DNA of 36,603 bases, from the NCBI GenBank assembly GCA_021831025.1, contig JAKBNN010000005.1, forward strand, positions 1 to 36,603, in the 5' to 3' direction. A program made the translations under genes and the position numbers. This document shows, in pieces, positions 1 through 6,439 of the stretch. The stretch's first letter is position 1; each line of letters starts with the position of its first letter. The notes beneath the pieces are model-generated. The model saw only the letters and a program-made list of their open reading frames with translations. It ran no database searches and had not been told where the DNA came from. Source of the stretch: a bacterium (GTDB lineage Bacteria; SZUA-79; Acidulodesulfobacterales; Acidulodesulfobacteraceae).

Positions 1-2
1 TA

Positions 3-254
3 GAAGCCGTGATAAAACTCGTCAATACGCCTTATCTTTTACATGTGTTTATCATAGCTCGAGCTTACAATAAGATTGCGGAAGGCTTAATACCTTCAAA
101 TAGGCTTAATATTCCTATCGCGGGCGGGAATGAAGAAACTAATAAAGATGAGCAAGAAAAAGAGAAAAGAGGAGTAGAGAAGGAAGAACGGATGGAAAAA
201 GGGGCAGATAAAGCTAATAATAATATTGAAAGAAAAATTAGCGGGGTCCAGTGA
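3..254 (+). CDS. 3' end of an unrecognised protein, cut by the window start
   Basis: The reading frame is open to the left edge, so the GTG at 9 need not be the start. The visible part is about 83 residues: a hydrophobic helical stretch (LLHVFIIARAYNKI) followed by a strongly charged Lys/Glu/Asn-rich tail of about 40 residues. I do not recognise the family. It lies on the island side of the tRNA-Pro fragment at 5361-5412, so it probably belongs to the same mobile island as the toxin-antitoxin array. It does not carry the KRKFGR tail seen on the later genes. It could be the C-terminus of a mobilisation or plasmid-type protein, but nothing in the sequence proves this. Confidence 0.45.
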   Translation, partial: EAVIKLVNTPYLLHVFIIARAYNKIAEGLIPSNRLNIPIAGGNEETNKDEQEKEKRGVEKEERMEKGADKANNNIERKISGVQ

Positions 255-296
255 TATATAATTTCATAAATAAAATAATAATAAGAGGGTTTGATT

Positions 297-638
297 ATGT
301 TCACTTATAAAGGCGGTGATGTTACGAGAAAGAAATTAGAAGAAGCATTTGATTTATTCGTTCAAATCGAAATCGATTATAAGGAATCAGTGAAAGAAGC
401 GCAATTAGAAGGCCGGAGGCCGCCTTTGTTTAAGGAAGTCGAGAATATATATTCCACCGTAGAAACAGCATACGAGGCGGTTAAACAGTTTGCAAGGCAG
501 ATTCAGCCTAACGATTTATCAAGCATGCAAAGGGTATTTTACGACATCGTGAATTCGGAAGACGACCCTTTTAGGCGCACCGTAATAAGCGATTATTTAA
601 CGATTGAATGGGACGGGATAGGCGATTGGAGAAAATAA
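297..638 (+). CDS. Small helical hypothetical protein
   Basis: 113 residues, mostly predicted helical and charged, with no signal peptide or membrane segment. The ATG at 297 is chosen over the TTG at 291 because an AGAGGG ribosome-binding sequence (284-289) sits seven bases ahead of it. The stop codon lies inside an AGAAAATAACC stretch that recurs after the Fic gene and after the first hepT gene, so this gene abuts the same intergenic module used by the array. No family recognised. It may be co-transcribed with the gene ending at 254. Confidence 0.55.
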   Translation: MFTYKGGDVTRKKLEEAFDLFVQIEIDYKESVKEAQLEGRRPPLFKEVENIYSTVETAYEAVKQFARQIQPNDLSSMQRVFYDIVNSEDDPFRRTVISDYLTIEWDGIGDWRK

Positions 639-646
639 CCTTTTTA

Positions 647-655
647 TGTTATAAT
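647..655 (+). promoter_or_regulatory. Extended -10 promoter of the Fic gene
   Basis: TGTTATAAT matches the TGnTATAAT extended -10 consensus. It lies 30 bases before the Fic ATG and is followed by a TAGGAG ribosome-binding site at 671-676, so this copy gives a transcript with a leader, unlike the other promoters of the array. The bases before it (GAGAAAATAACC) match the regions upstream of 1543 and 4504. Confidence 0.6.
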
Positions 656-685
656 ATAACAGTAATTTATTAGGAGTTCAACATT

Positions 686-1507
686 ATGCAGAGTGAAGAA
701 ATCTCTATAAAACTTAGAAAGATTGACGAATTAAACGCCGAGGTATCTGAATATAAAGCTGCCGCTAAAAATCTCGCCCTTAAATTGAAAGATTTTTATA
801 GAGTGCAATCGGTGTATTCCACCAATGCGATAGAGGGCAATACGCTTACCGAAAGCGAAACCAAAGTGGTGATAGAAGAGGGCATAACTATAGGCGGTAA
901 AAGCTTAAGAGAGCATATCGAGGCGATAAATTCCGCCAAAGCTTACGATTTTATATATACGCTTTTAAATAAGGAGATAACCGAAAGCGATATTCTTGAA
1001 TGCCATAGGCTCGTTTTATCAAAGATAGATAACGAAACGGCAGGAAAATATCGTAAGGAGCCTGTATTTATAACCGGCACGGAATTTGCGCCACCTCCTT
1101 ACGGTAAAATTCCCGACCTAATGGAAAAATTCATAAAAAAACTAAACGATAAACCTAAAGAACACTCCGTAACCAAGGCAGCGGTTCTGCATGCCGAGTT
1201 TGAATCCATACATCCTTTTACAGACGGAAACGGGAGAACCGGGCGGTTCATAACAAGCCTCGAACTTATTAAGGATGGGTATGTTCCTTTTATAGTTTAT
1301 CCGGTTCAAAGGGTAAATTATATAAATAGCTTAAAAACTTATCAGAATAAAGGCGATAGTTCCGAAATAAGAAAATTTATGGTCGAGAATGTTTATGAAA
1401 CGACTAAGTCGCTACACAGGTTCTTACGAAACTCCATAAAAATAGAGCCTGACGCCTTTACCCGGGATATTAATAAAGAACAGGTTAAAAGGAAGTTCGG
1501 ACGGTAA
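686..1507 (+). CDS. Fic family protein (AMP-transferase type) with C-terminal KRKFGR tail
   Basis: 273 residues. The Fic core motif HPFTDGNGRTGR is complete at 176-187, with the catalytic His and the phosphate-binding GNGR. An inhibitory-helix motif TNAIEG (residues 46-51, S/TxxxEG) precedes the core, so this is the class with an autoinhibitory helix in front of the fold. Fic enzymes usually transfer AMP to Ser, Thr or Tyr of target proteins; the target here is unknown. The last 20 residues leave the Fic fold and end in AFTRD...Q.KRKFGR, the tail shared with three other enzymes of this array. There is no separate antitoxin gene next to it, consistent with self-inhibition. It is read from its own extended -10 promoter with a TAGGAG ribosome-binding site. 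Confidence 0.93.
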   Translation: MQSEEISIKLRKIDELNAEVSEYKAAAKNLALKLKDFYRVQSVYSTNAIEGNTLTESETKVVIEEGITIGGKSLREHIEAINSAKAYDFIYTLLNKEITESDILECHRLVLSKIDNETAGKYRKEPVFITGTEFAPPPYGKIPDLMEKFIKKLNDKPKEHSVTKAAVLHAEFESIHPFTDGNGRTGRFITSLELIKDGYVPFIVYPVQRVNYINSLKTYQNKGDSSEIRKFMVENVYETTKSLHRFLRNSIKIEPDAFTRDINKEQVKRKFGR

Positions 1508-1549
1508 GAGAAAATAACCATATTTTATGCTATAATTAATTTATGGAAA
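1451..1549 (+). repeat. Tail-promoter-start module, copy 1
   Basis: This stretch encodes the Fic tail, then the stop codon, a GAGAAAATAACCAT spacer, the extended -10 box and the first codons (ATGGAAA) of the next gene. It closely matches 4407-4510 behind the first hepT. Its tail codons differ from the other copies largely at synonymous positions within FTRD and KRKFGR. Confidence 0.8.
1528..1536 (+). promoter_or_regulatory. Extended -10 promoter, start codon 6 bases downstream
   Basis: TGCTATAAT (TGnTATAAT). The hexamer ends at 1536 and the ATG is at 1543. A transcript starting about seven bases after the hexamer would begin at or next to the ATG, giving a leaderless mRNA. No Shine-Dalgarno sequence is present. 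Confidence 0.6.
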
Positions 1550-1860
1550 CTATAAAATATTATAAATTAAAAGATTTGCCATTTAGTAAAAGATATTTCT
1601 GGTCTTATGATTTTAATAAGGCTGAGTTGCCTTTATCTAAAATTATGGAGCAGTTAATAAGATACGGCCGTTTTGCGGATCATATAAATCTTTTTAGAGT
1701 TTTTCCTTATAGCGACCTTGAGAGGGTTTATTATAAGGAAATCCGCCCAATCATGAGCGGCGAGAAATCTTTTCGTTCTTATATTCCGACAAAAGGGGAT
1801 ACAAAGAATATTAATTATATGGATTTTTTATTTGGAGTTTTTAAAAATGTGGCTGCCTGA
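1543..1860 (+). CDS. Small partner (probable antitoxin) of an AbiEii-like nucleotidyltransferase
   Basis: 105 residues. The FWSYDF segment near the N-terminus and the helical LIRYGRFADHINLFRVF region resemble small proteins often encoded just before AbiEii-type nucleotidyltransferases (DUF6922-like); this match is from memory and tentative. The gene overlaps the nucleotidyltransferase gene that follows by 14 bases, so the two are translationally coupled and probably act as a pair. It has no KRKFGR tail. Start: the ATG lies six bases after an extended -10 box and no ribosome-binding site is visible, so it is probably translated from a leaderless transcript. Confidence 0.6.
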   Translation: METIKYYKLKDLPFSKRYFWSYDFNKAELPLSKIMEQLIRYGRFADHINLFRVFPYSDLERVYYKEIRPIMSGEKSFRSYIPTKGDTKNINYMDFLFGVFKNVAA

Positions 1861-2668
1861 AACCGAAAAAGTATTAAATATTTTAAGCAAAGAAGAAGGC
1901 ATTAAAGATTATGTGTTCGTCGGTGGGTCAGCCCTGTCATATTATCTTAATCACAGGCTGTCCGAAGATATAGACCTTGCGAGTCCTAATGAATTTTTGA
2001 AGATGGATGGACATATAGATAAAATAATGAGCAATATTTTTAATAAAGGATTTAATGTGGAAGAGAGCGTGGAATCTTCCGCTCATTCGGCGTCTAAACT
2101 AATATTTTATATTAATGATGTTAAAGTGGAATTTTGGGCTTCAATTGAGAATAATTTCTTATCCACAGAAAGAACATCTCTTAAAAATAATCTTAACATA
2201 GCAAGTCTTGATACGCTAATCGGCATGAAAACGGCTGTAATACATCACAGAGAAGTTATAAGGGATTATTACGACCTTTATGTTATTACAAAAGAATTTG
2301 GGTTAAAAAAAGCCATTAATGAAGCAGATAGGCTGTATAACAAGAAAGTGGACGGACGTGAATATTTTAAATTCGATGAAACTGATTTTTTCAAATATGC
2401 AGTTAATCTTAAAGGGGTGGAAAGCGAAGGCGTCGATTCGGAATTAGCGCCAAAATATAAAGTAAATAGAAGACAAATTGAAAGTTTTTTAAGAGAAGAA
2501 ATTGAAAAATATGCAATAAATAAATTTAATAGAATAGAAAAAGAGTTATCTCAGCCAAAACCCGAAAATAATCCTTCCATAATGCCGGAATCAAATACCC
2601 CCAAGCAGGACGACTTTACCCGGGACCTCGAGTCCAAACAAACGCATAAACGGAAGTTCGGGCGGTAA
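1847..2668 (+). CDS. AbiEii/AbiGii-like nucleotidyltransferase (toxin) with KRKFGR tail
   Basis: 273 residues from the ATG at 1847, which has GGAG at 1834-1837 ahead of it. The polymerase-beta-type nucleotidyltransferase signature is plain: GGSALS (26-31) followed by SEDIDL with the metal-binding Asp pair D41/D43. The context of a small overlapping gene upstream is that of AbiE-type toxin-antitoxin and phage-defence systems, where such enzymes modify tRNA or another acceptor with nucleotides; the acceptor here is unknown. After the catalytic and helical domains comes a proline- and asparagine-rich linker (QPKPENNPSIMPESNTP) and then the tail DDFTRDLESKQTHKRKFGR. The 57 bases of coding sequence before the stop codon are identical to those of the gene ending at 3675. 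Confidence 0.85.
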   Translation: MWLPETEKVLNILSKEEGIKDYVFVGGSALSYYLNHRLSEDIDLASPNEFLKMDGHIDKIMSNIFNKGFNVEESVESSAHSASKLIFYINDVKVEFWASIENNFLSTERTSLKNNLNIASLDTLIGMKTAVIHHREVIRDYYDLYVITKEFGLKKAINEADRLYNKKVDGREYFKFDETDFFKYAVNLKGVESEGVDSELAPKYKVNRRQIESFLREEIEKYAINKFNRIEKELSQPKPENNPSIMPESNTPKQDDFTRDLESKQTHKRKFGR

Positions 2669-2703
2669 AATATGTTATAATTAACTATTATGGAAAAGAT
2701 AAA
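2609..2703 (+). repeat. Tail-promoter-start module, copy 2 (95 bp, identical to 3616-3710)
   Basis: 95 bases identical without mismatch to 3616-3710. The unit covers the last 19 codons of one gene, its stop, the promoter and the first 14 bases of the next gene. Identity stops abruptly on both sides, which points to recent duplication or gene conversion. Confidence 0.95.
2673..2681 (+). promoter_or_regulatory. Extended -10 promoter, start codon 8 bases downstream
   Basis: TGTTATAAT with the hexamer ending at 2681 and the ATG at 2690. The box begins only four bases after the TAA of the preceding gene, so any upstream promoter contacts lie inside the DNA that encodes the KRKFGR tail. A leaderless transcript is expected. 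Confidence 0.6.
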
Positions 2704-3088
2704 TTTTATTTTTTTAAATGATTTTATAACCCCTACACCTGAGACACTCATTGATATTATTAAAATAGACCGCCTCTGCAAATACCTTTTCGGAGAGTTT
2801 ATTCTTAATGCCGAAGCCGTTAAAGAATCTATGTCTATAATTAATAATCCTGTTATCAAAGAATCTCTCGAAAAAGCCGCCACGTACTACTATGCTTTTA
2901 AATATATATTCTACGATAATAAATATTATGGCGGAACCCCTAATAAAGAACTTGAAAAATTAGTTGATGACGGGCTTATTATGCTTAAAACTCCCGGAAC
3001 GGTAAAATTAAAAGAATTTAAAGAGAATAGAATAGTATGGACGAAAATTCTGCACAAGATTCCATTGAAAGAGTTAGGAAACTCGTAA
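2690..3088 (+). CDS. Small partner protein (probable antitoxin) of the next nucleotidyltransferase
   Basis: 132 residues, helical, no signal peptide or membrane segment and no motif that I recognise. Its first codons (MEKIN) are the same as those of both mntA genes because they lie inside the repeated module. It overlaps the following nucleotidyltransferase by 52 bases, the same arrangement as the pair at 1543/1847, so it is probably the cognate antitoxin or accessory subunit. It has no KRKFGR tail. The start sits eight bases after a TATAAT box with no ribosome-binding site. Confidence 0.6.
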   Translation: MEKINFIFLNDFITPTPETLIDIIKIDRLCKYLFGEFILNAEAVKESMSIINNPVIKESLEKAATYYYAFKYIFYDNKYYGGTPNKELEKLVDDGLIMLKTPGTVKLKEFKENRIVWTKILHKIPLKELGNS

Positions 3089-3675
3089 GTTTTTTATCCA
3101 AAAATACCGATAAAAATATCGAAGTTATAGTGGTAGGCGGAACGGCTATGTCTTTTTACGGAGATTACAGAACCACGTCGGATATCGATGCGGAAATATT
3201 AAATTGTCCGGAGGATTTATACAAAGCTTCGCTCGAATATTTAAAAGAAAATAAAATCCAATTTAACATCGACGAAGATTTTAACAGTTGGGGGATGGTG
3301 CCGATGCCTTCAGGTTATAGGGAGAGGGCTACTCTAGTTTATAAAGAAAGCAATGTTATCGTAAAAACTCTCGAACCCATCGACTTTATTATTTCTAAGT
3401 TGAGAAGGGGAGCGGATGTAGATATTAACGACGCCGAGAAGATTGCATCCCGTAATAATATTTCCGAAAAAGCGATAAAAGAAAGAGTATCGGAAATAGA
3501 ATTTATAAAAACCGAGGAAACTTTCTGGTTTAAGCAGAGGCTCGAGAGTTTTATTAACGAAAAAATAGCGATACTAAAAAATAATATCAAACCTAAATCC
3601 CAAACCCCCAAACCCGACGACTTTACCCGGGACCTCGAGTCCAAACAAACGCATAAACGGAAGTTCGGGCGGTAA
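3037..3675 (+). CDS. Nucleotidyltransferase-fold protein (DUF6036-like) with KRKFGR tail
   Basis: 212 residues. GGTAMS (34-39) and TSDIDAEI with D49/D51 give the nucleotidyltransferase signature. The later PSGYRERA and LEPIDFIISKLRRG.DVDINDAEKI segments resemble the DUF6036 group of nucleotidyltransferases. A short Pro-rich linker (KPKSQTPKP) joins the fold to the tail DDFTRDLESKQTHKRKFGR. The start lies inside the upstream gene (52-base overlap) and translation is probably coupled. By position it is the enzyme or toxin of a two-gene unit; its acceptor is unknown. The fold differs from the AbiEii-like protein at 1847, yet the last 19 residues are identical. Confidence 0.8.
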   Translation: MDENSAQDSIERVRKLVSFLSKNTDKNIEVIVVGGTAMSFYGDYRTTSDIDAEILNCPEDLYKASLEYLKENKIQFNIDEDFNSWGMVPMPSGYRERATLVYKESNVIVKTLEPIDFIISKLRRGADVDINDAEKIASRNNISEKAIKERVSEIEFIKTEETFWFKQRLESFINEKIAILKNNIKPKSQTPKPDDFTRDLESKQTHKRKFGR

Positions 3676-3710
3676 AATATGTTATAATTAACTATTATGG
3701 AAAAGATAAA
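3616..3710 (+). repeat. Tail-promoter-start module, copy 3 (95 bp, identical to 2609-2703)
   Basis: Second copy of the perfect 95-bp repeat. Beyond it, similarity continues in another partner: the bases from 3697 onward match 4504 onward for 153 bases with three differences. Confidence 0.95.
3680..3688 (+). promoter_or_regulatory. Extended -10 promoter, start codon 8 bases downstream
   Basis: TGTTATAAT ends at 3688 and the mntA ATG is at 3697. Same geometry as the promoters ahead of 2690 and 4504. Confidence 0.6.
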
Positions 3711-4005
3711 CTATAAAAACAAAGACGAAATTCTTCAAATATTAAAACAGCATAAAGAAGAACTTTATAAAAAATACGGCGTAGAAGAGATAGGACTTTT
3801 CGGTTCTTTTGCAAGAGGCGAGGAAACGGATAAGAGCGATATCGATATCTTAGTGGAATTTAAAAATCCGGTTAGCCTTCTTTTGGTTTCTTCTCTAGAA
3901 ATTTATCTATCCGATTTGCTTGGTATCAGGGTCGATTTAGTTAGAAAAAGGAATATCCGAAAAGAACTGAAAGATAATATTTTAAATGAGGTAGTAAATC
4001 TATGA
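3697..4005 (+). CDS. mntA: MntA-type minimal nucleotidyltransferase antitoxin, copy 1
   Basis: 102 residues. The MNT signature GSX10DXD is complete: GSFARG near 36-41, then SDIDILVE with the Asp pair at 48/50. In MNT-HEPN systems this protein neutralises HepT by adding AMP units to a tyrosine in the HepT RX4HXY motif. It overlaps the following hepT by four bases (ATGA), as expected for a coupled pair. The first 51 codons are nearly identical to the second mntA at 4504, but the C-terminal half (LLLVSSLEIYLSDLLGIRVDLV) is unrelated in sequence to that copy, so the gene is mosaic. No Shine-Dalgarno; probable leaderless start. Confidence 0.9.
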   Translation: MEKINYKNKDEILQILKQHKEELYKKYGVEEIGLFGSFARGEETDKSDIDILVEFKNPVSLLLVSSLEIYLSDLLGIRVDLVRKRNIRKELKDNILNEVVNL

Positions 4006-4466
4006 AAAGGGATTTTAAATTATATTTAGAGGATATTATTAAATACATAGATAAAGCTGAACAATACACTGAGAATCTTACTTATGAAGAGTTTTTTAAG
4101 GACGGCAAAACTATTGATGCAACGATTAGAGCCATTGAAGTTGTCGGAGAAGCAAGCAATAAAATTCCTGAAGATATAAAAAATAAATATCCTATTCCAT
4201 GGCGGGAGATAACTAATATGAGAAATAGAATTATACATGGCTATTTCGATGTAGATGTTGAAGAAGTGTGGACGGCGGTTAAAAAAGATATGAAAGAATT
4301 AAAACCGCTTATACAAAAAATAATAAAAGACTATTCTTTAGAAAATAAAGTCAATGAGCAAAACCATGGTTCCAAACCGAAACCTGAATCCCAATCCCCC
4401 AAGCCGGATGCCTTTACCAGGGACCTCGAGAACCGGCAAACGGTTAAAAGGAAGTTCGGCCGGTAA
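4002..4466 (+). CDS. hepT: HepT-type HEPN ribonuclease toxin (DUF86) with KRKFGR tail, copy 1
   Basis: 154 residues. The HEPN ribonuclease motif is present as RNRIIHGY: R74, H79 and Y81 fit RX4HXY, where Arg and His are catalytic and Tyr is the residue AMPylated by MntA. Residues 1-112 are the usual DUF86 length. The rest is an added Lys/Pro/Ser linker (GSKPKPESQSPKP) and the tail DAFTRDLENRQTVKRKFGR. Ordinary HepT proteins stop near the end of the HEPN fold, so the tail is an extension. Translation is coupled to mntA through ATGA. Confidence 0.9.
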   Translation: MKRDFKLYLEDIIKYIDKAEQYTENLTYEEFFKDGKTIDATIRAIEVVGEASNKIPEDIKNKYPIPWREITNMRNRIIHGYFDVDVEEVWTAVKKDMKELKPLIQKIIKDYSLENKVNEQNHGSKPKPESQSPKPDAFTRDLENRQTVKRKFGR

Positions 4467-4656
4467 GAGAAAATAACCATATTTTATGTTATAATTAACT
4501 ATTATGGAAAAGATAAACTATAAAAACAAAGACGAAATTCTTCAAATATTAAAACAGCATAAAGAAGAACTTTATAAAAAATACGGCGTAAAAGAGATAG
4601 GACTTTTCGGTTCTTTTGCAAGAGGCGAGGAAGCGGCTAAGAGCGATATCGATATC
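4407..4656 (+). repeat. Tail-promoter-mntA 5' module, copy 4
   Basis: The part 4407-4510 matches 1451-1549 (same GAGAAAATAACCAT spacer). From 4504 to 4656 it matches 3697-3849 with three base differences, after which the two mntA genes diverge sharply. The copy is therefore a hybrid of the long-spacer module and the mntA start. Confidence 0.8.
4487..4495 (+). promoter_or_regulatory. Extended -10 promoter, start codon 8 bases downstream
   Basis: TGTTATAAT ends at 4495; the ATG is at 4504. No ribosome-binding sequence between them, so a leaderless transcript is expected. Confidence 0.6.
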
Positions 4657-4821
4657 CTGGTTGAATATAGAGAAAACATAAAGAGAACTTTATTCGACGA
4701 AGCTAAACTTATAGGCGAACTTGAAGAAATACTGAAAAAAGAAGATATAGATCTTGCCGTTAAAAAGAATTTAAATAAATACTATAAAGATAATATTCTA
4801 AAAGAGGTTTTATATGCCTGA
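4504..4821 (+). CDS. mntA: MntA-type minimal nucleotidyltransferase antitoxin, copy 2
   Basis: 105 residues with the same GSX10DXD signature (GSFARG...SDIDILVE). Within the first 51 codons it differs from the copy at 3697 at only three bases, all of which change an amino acid (E30K, T44A, D45A). The C-terminal half is different (RTLFDEAKLIGELEEILKKE) and resembles other MNT antitoxins of the type with an EDIDL motif. It overlaps the next hepT by eight bases. Together with that gene it forms a second complete MNT-HEPN unit. Confidence 0.9.
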   Translation: MEKINYKNKDEILQILKQHKEELYKKYGVKEIGLFGSFARGEEAAKSDIDILVEYRENIKRTLFDEAKLIGELEEILKKEDIDLAVKKNLNKYYKDNILKEVLYA

Positions 4822-5263
4822 AAAAACGGTAATGAAATATTTAGAAGATATAAGAGATTATTCTCAAAAGGCAATTAATTATTTAAATAATATAACCTAT
4901 GATGAGTTTCTCAAAGATAACAAAACGATAGACGCTACAATTAGGACTATTGAAGTTATTGGAGAAGCTGCCACTAAAATTAAAAATATGCCGAATTCAT
5001 CTGATTTTTTTGAAAAATACAACTCTGTTGATTGGAAAGAAGCCGTAAGAATGAGAAACAGGATTATACACGGATACGAGGATATAGATTTAGAAATTGT
5101 ATGGAATACGGTAAAAACCGACTTTCCAAAACTTAATAACAATATAGAAAACGTGATAAGAGAAGAACAAAAAATTACCCAAATACCCCAAACCCCTAAT
5201 CCCGAAGCCCCTGCCCAAGATATCAAGAACCAGCCGAAGCCTACAATAAAATTTCGCAGGTAA
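4814..5263 (+). CDS. hepT: HepT-type HEPN ribonuclease toxin, copy 2, with an eroded tail
   Basis: 149 residues. RNRIIHGY supplies R81, H86 and Y88 of RX4HXY. The protein is homologous to the HepT at 4002 (shared KTIDATIR.IEV.GEA segment) but clearly diverged. Behind the HEPN fold is a Pro/Gln-rich linker (ITQIPQTPNPEAPAQ) and a basic end, DIKNQPKPTIKFRR, which looks like a degenerate or alternative version of the KRKFGR tail. It is the last gene before the island boundary. Pairs with the overlapping mntA. Confidence 0.88.
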   Translation: MPEKTVMKYLEDIRDYSQKAINYLNNITYDEFLKDNKTIDATIRTIEVIGEAATKIKNMPNSSDFFEKYNSVDWKEAVRMRNRIIHGYEDIDLEIVWNTVKTDFPKLNNNIENVIREEQKITQIPQTPNPEAPAQDIKNQPKPTIKFRR

Positions 5264-5326
5264 CCTTACAAAAACCCCCGCATAAAACTACAAAAACGGA
5301 TACATCGTAAAAATAATATACCCGTT

Positions 5327-5347
5327 AAACCTTTTATAATAAGGTTT
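5327..5347. terminator. Possible hairpin after the toxin array
   Basis: AAACCTT and AAGGTTT (7 bp) flank a 7-base loop, about 65 bases after the last hepT and just before the tRNA-Pro fragment. There is no clear T tract, so it may be a weak terminator or a recombinase-related inverted repeat. Confidence 0.3.
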
Positions 5348-5360
5348 ATACGGCATTAGC

Positions 5361-5412
<52 letters not shown>

Positions 5413-5839
5413 TATTTATTAGCTTTACTGTTTTCATAAAAATCTATTTTTAAAAACTGTGGTAATTTTTGTGGGTAGGTTTAATTATTATTTTATCTAT
5501 TATCTTATAGAGTTCTGCGAGCTGAATCCCCCATGTCTAAAGCCAGGGGCTTGCGCGGCAGATTTGGTCAACGCTAAGCATAACCTTCCGGTTGCGGATT
5601 AGATATATTTTTTTTCGATAAGTTCTATCGAAATAATAGAATTTTGCATATTTAAAATAATTGCTGCGTATTCCGTTTTAATCGAACACTAAAATCAGCA
5701 ATTAATCCCTTTATATTTTTTATACAATACCGTTAAGTTTAAGTCAATGAAAATATCCAATATTTAATATCTAATGGAGGATTAGAAGGGAGGGAGTGGC
5801 CTTCTAAAAAATTCCGCCGCCGAGGTAATTTTTCAAGAC
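5413..5839. other. Gene-free, decayed stretch
   Basis: No convincing reading frame. It contains several small inverted repeats (TCGATA/TATCGA at 5618-5634; TTAGAAGG/CCTTCTAA at 5782-5807) and a possible IS200/IS605-type end near 5527-5550. It lies immediately outside the tRNA-Pro fragment. Confidence 0.5.
5524..5560. mobile_element. Possible decayed IS200/IS605-type element end
   Basis: CCCCCATGTCTAAAGCCAGG followed by GGCTTGCG looks like a damaged version of the CCCC...TAAAG...GGGG hairpin common at ends of TnpB-carrying elements. No transposase or TnpB frame is nearby, so this is a weak call from recall of similar ends. Confidence 0.22.
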
Positions 5840-6397
5840 TTAACGGCTGCCATATTCTTCTTCAGAGATTCTCTTGACGAGCTTTATCTGATAGGCATTA
5901 TACACTATCGAAGCGAGTGGCGGCTGAAAGTCGTCCGTTGCACCGATAGATTAGGCAATCTTTTTCCCAAAAATTAGAGGAATGCTCACATATTGGTTCA
6001 TTTTCCTTGCATGCATTACCCTGATAAGTTGAACTGCTTTGTCGGGTTGTGGTTTCATTTCAACGATTAAAGGAAATTCTGGTACGGTTGCTCTTTCAAC
6101 CGATACCAGTTGCGCGTTACACGAAGAGCCATCATCCAACTTGATGTCTTTGTTAAAACCTGTGGTGCACATTGGTCCTGATTTGTACGTAAACGTAACC
6201 TCGCCTTCTTGATTCTTTACCAAAAAAAGGTAATGCGATATCGGTTCCATATAATATTCGGCATGGCACTCCACTATCGTGCTATCGCCTTCGGCGTAGC
6301 AATATGCACGTAGATTATGAAACTCCTGTGGTCCCGGAGAAAATGCGTTCTTCCCTTTCGAAACATCGACAATATTCCCGCAGGTCCCGTCCCCTGC
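5840..6397 (-). pseudogene. Decayed gene of unknown function with an internal stop
   Basis: One minus-strand frame is open from 6397 to 5954, meets TAA at 5953-5951, and continues in the same frame for 36 more codons to a second TAA at 5842-5840. Upstream the frame starts after a TAG at 6400-6398 with no ATG; the GTG at 6274 is the first usable start but would remove a Cys-containing region that reads smoothly (DGTCGNIVDVSKGKNAF). The product is Cys-rich (about six Cys in the upstream half) with no signal peptide left. I do not recognise the family. Base composition is less AT-rich than the genes around it. Confidence 0.55.
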
Positions 6398-6426
6398 CTA
6401 TCAGTAAAGGGATTTTCCTGCGGGAA
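6375..6426. terminator. Inverted repeat downstream of the outer-membrane protein gene
   Basis: TTCCCGCAGG (6375-6384) and CCTGCGGGAA (6417-6426) form a perfect 10-bp stem around 32 bases. It lies just past the 3' end of the gene at 6440-7246 and covers the broken start of the pseudogene, so it may be a terminator or a small inserted palindrome. Confidence 0.4.
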
Positions 6427-6439
6427 AAGTAAAAAATTT

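Noticed and set aside
2690..3088. A fifth tailed protein
   Set aside because: The protein ends in KELGNS, without FTRD or KRKFGR; only its start codons belong to the repeated module.
1451..4510. CRISPR array or integron cassette array
   Set aside because: The repeats are 95-100 bp, lie at gene ends about 1 kb apart, encode protein in frame and lack attC-like structure or uniform short spacers.
5618..5634. TCGATA/TATCGA hairpin as a terminator
   Set aside because: The T tract is on the wrong side for either strand.
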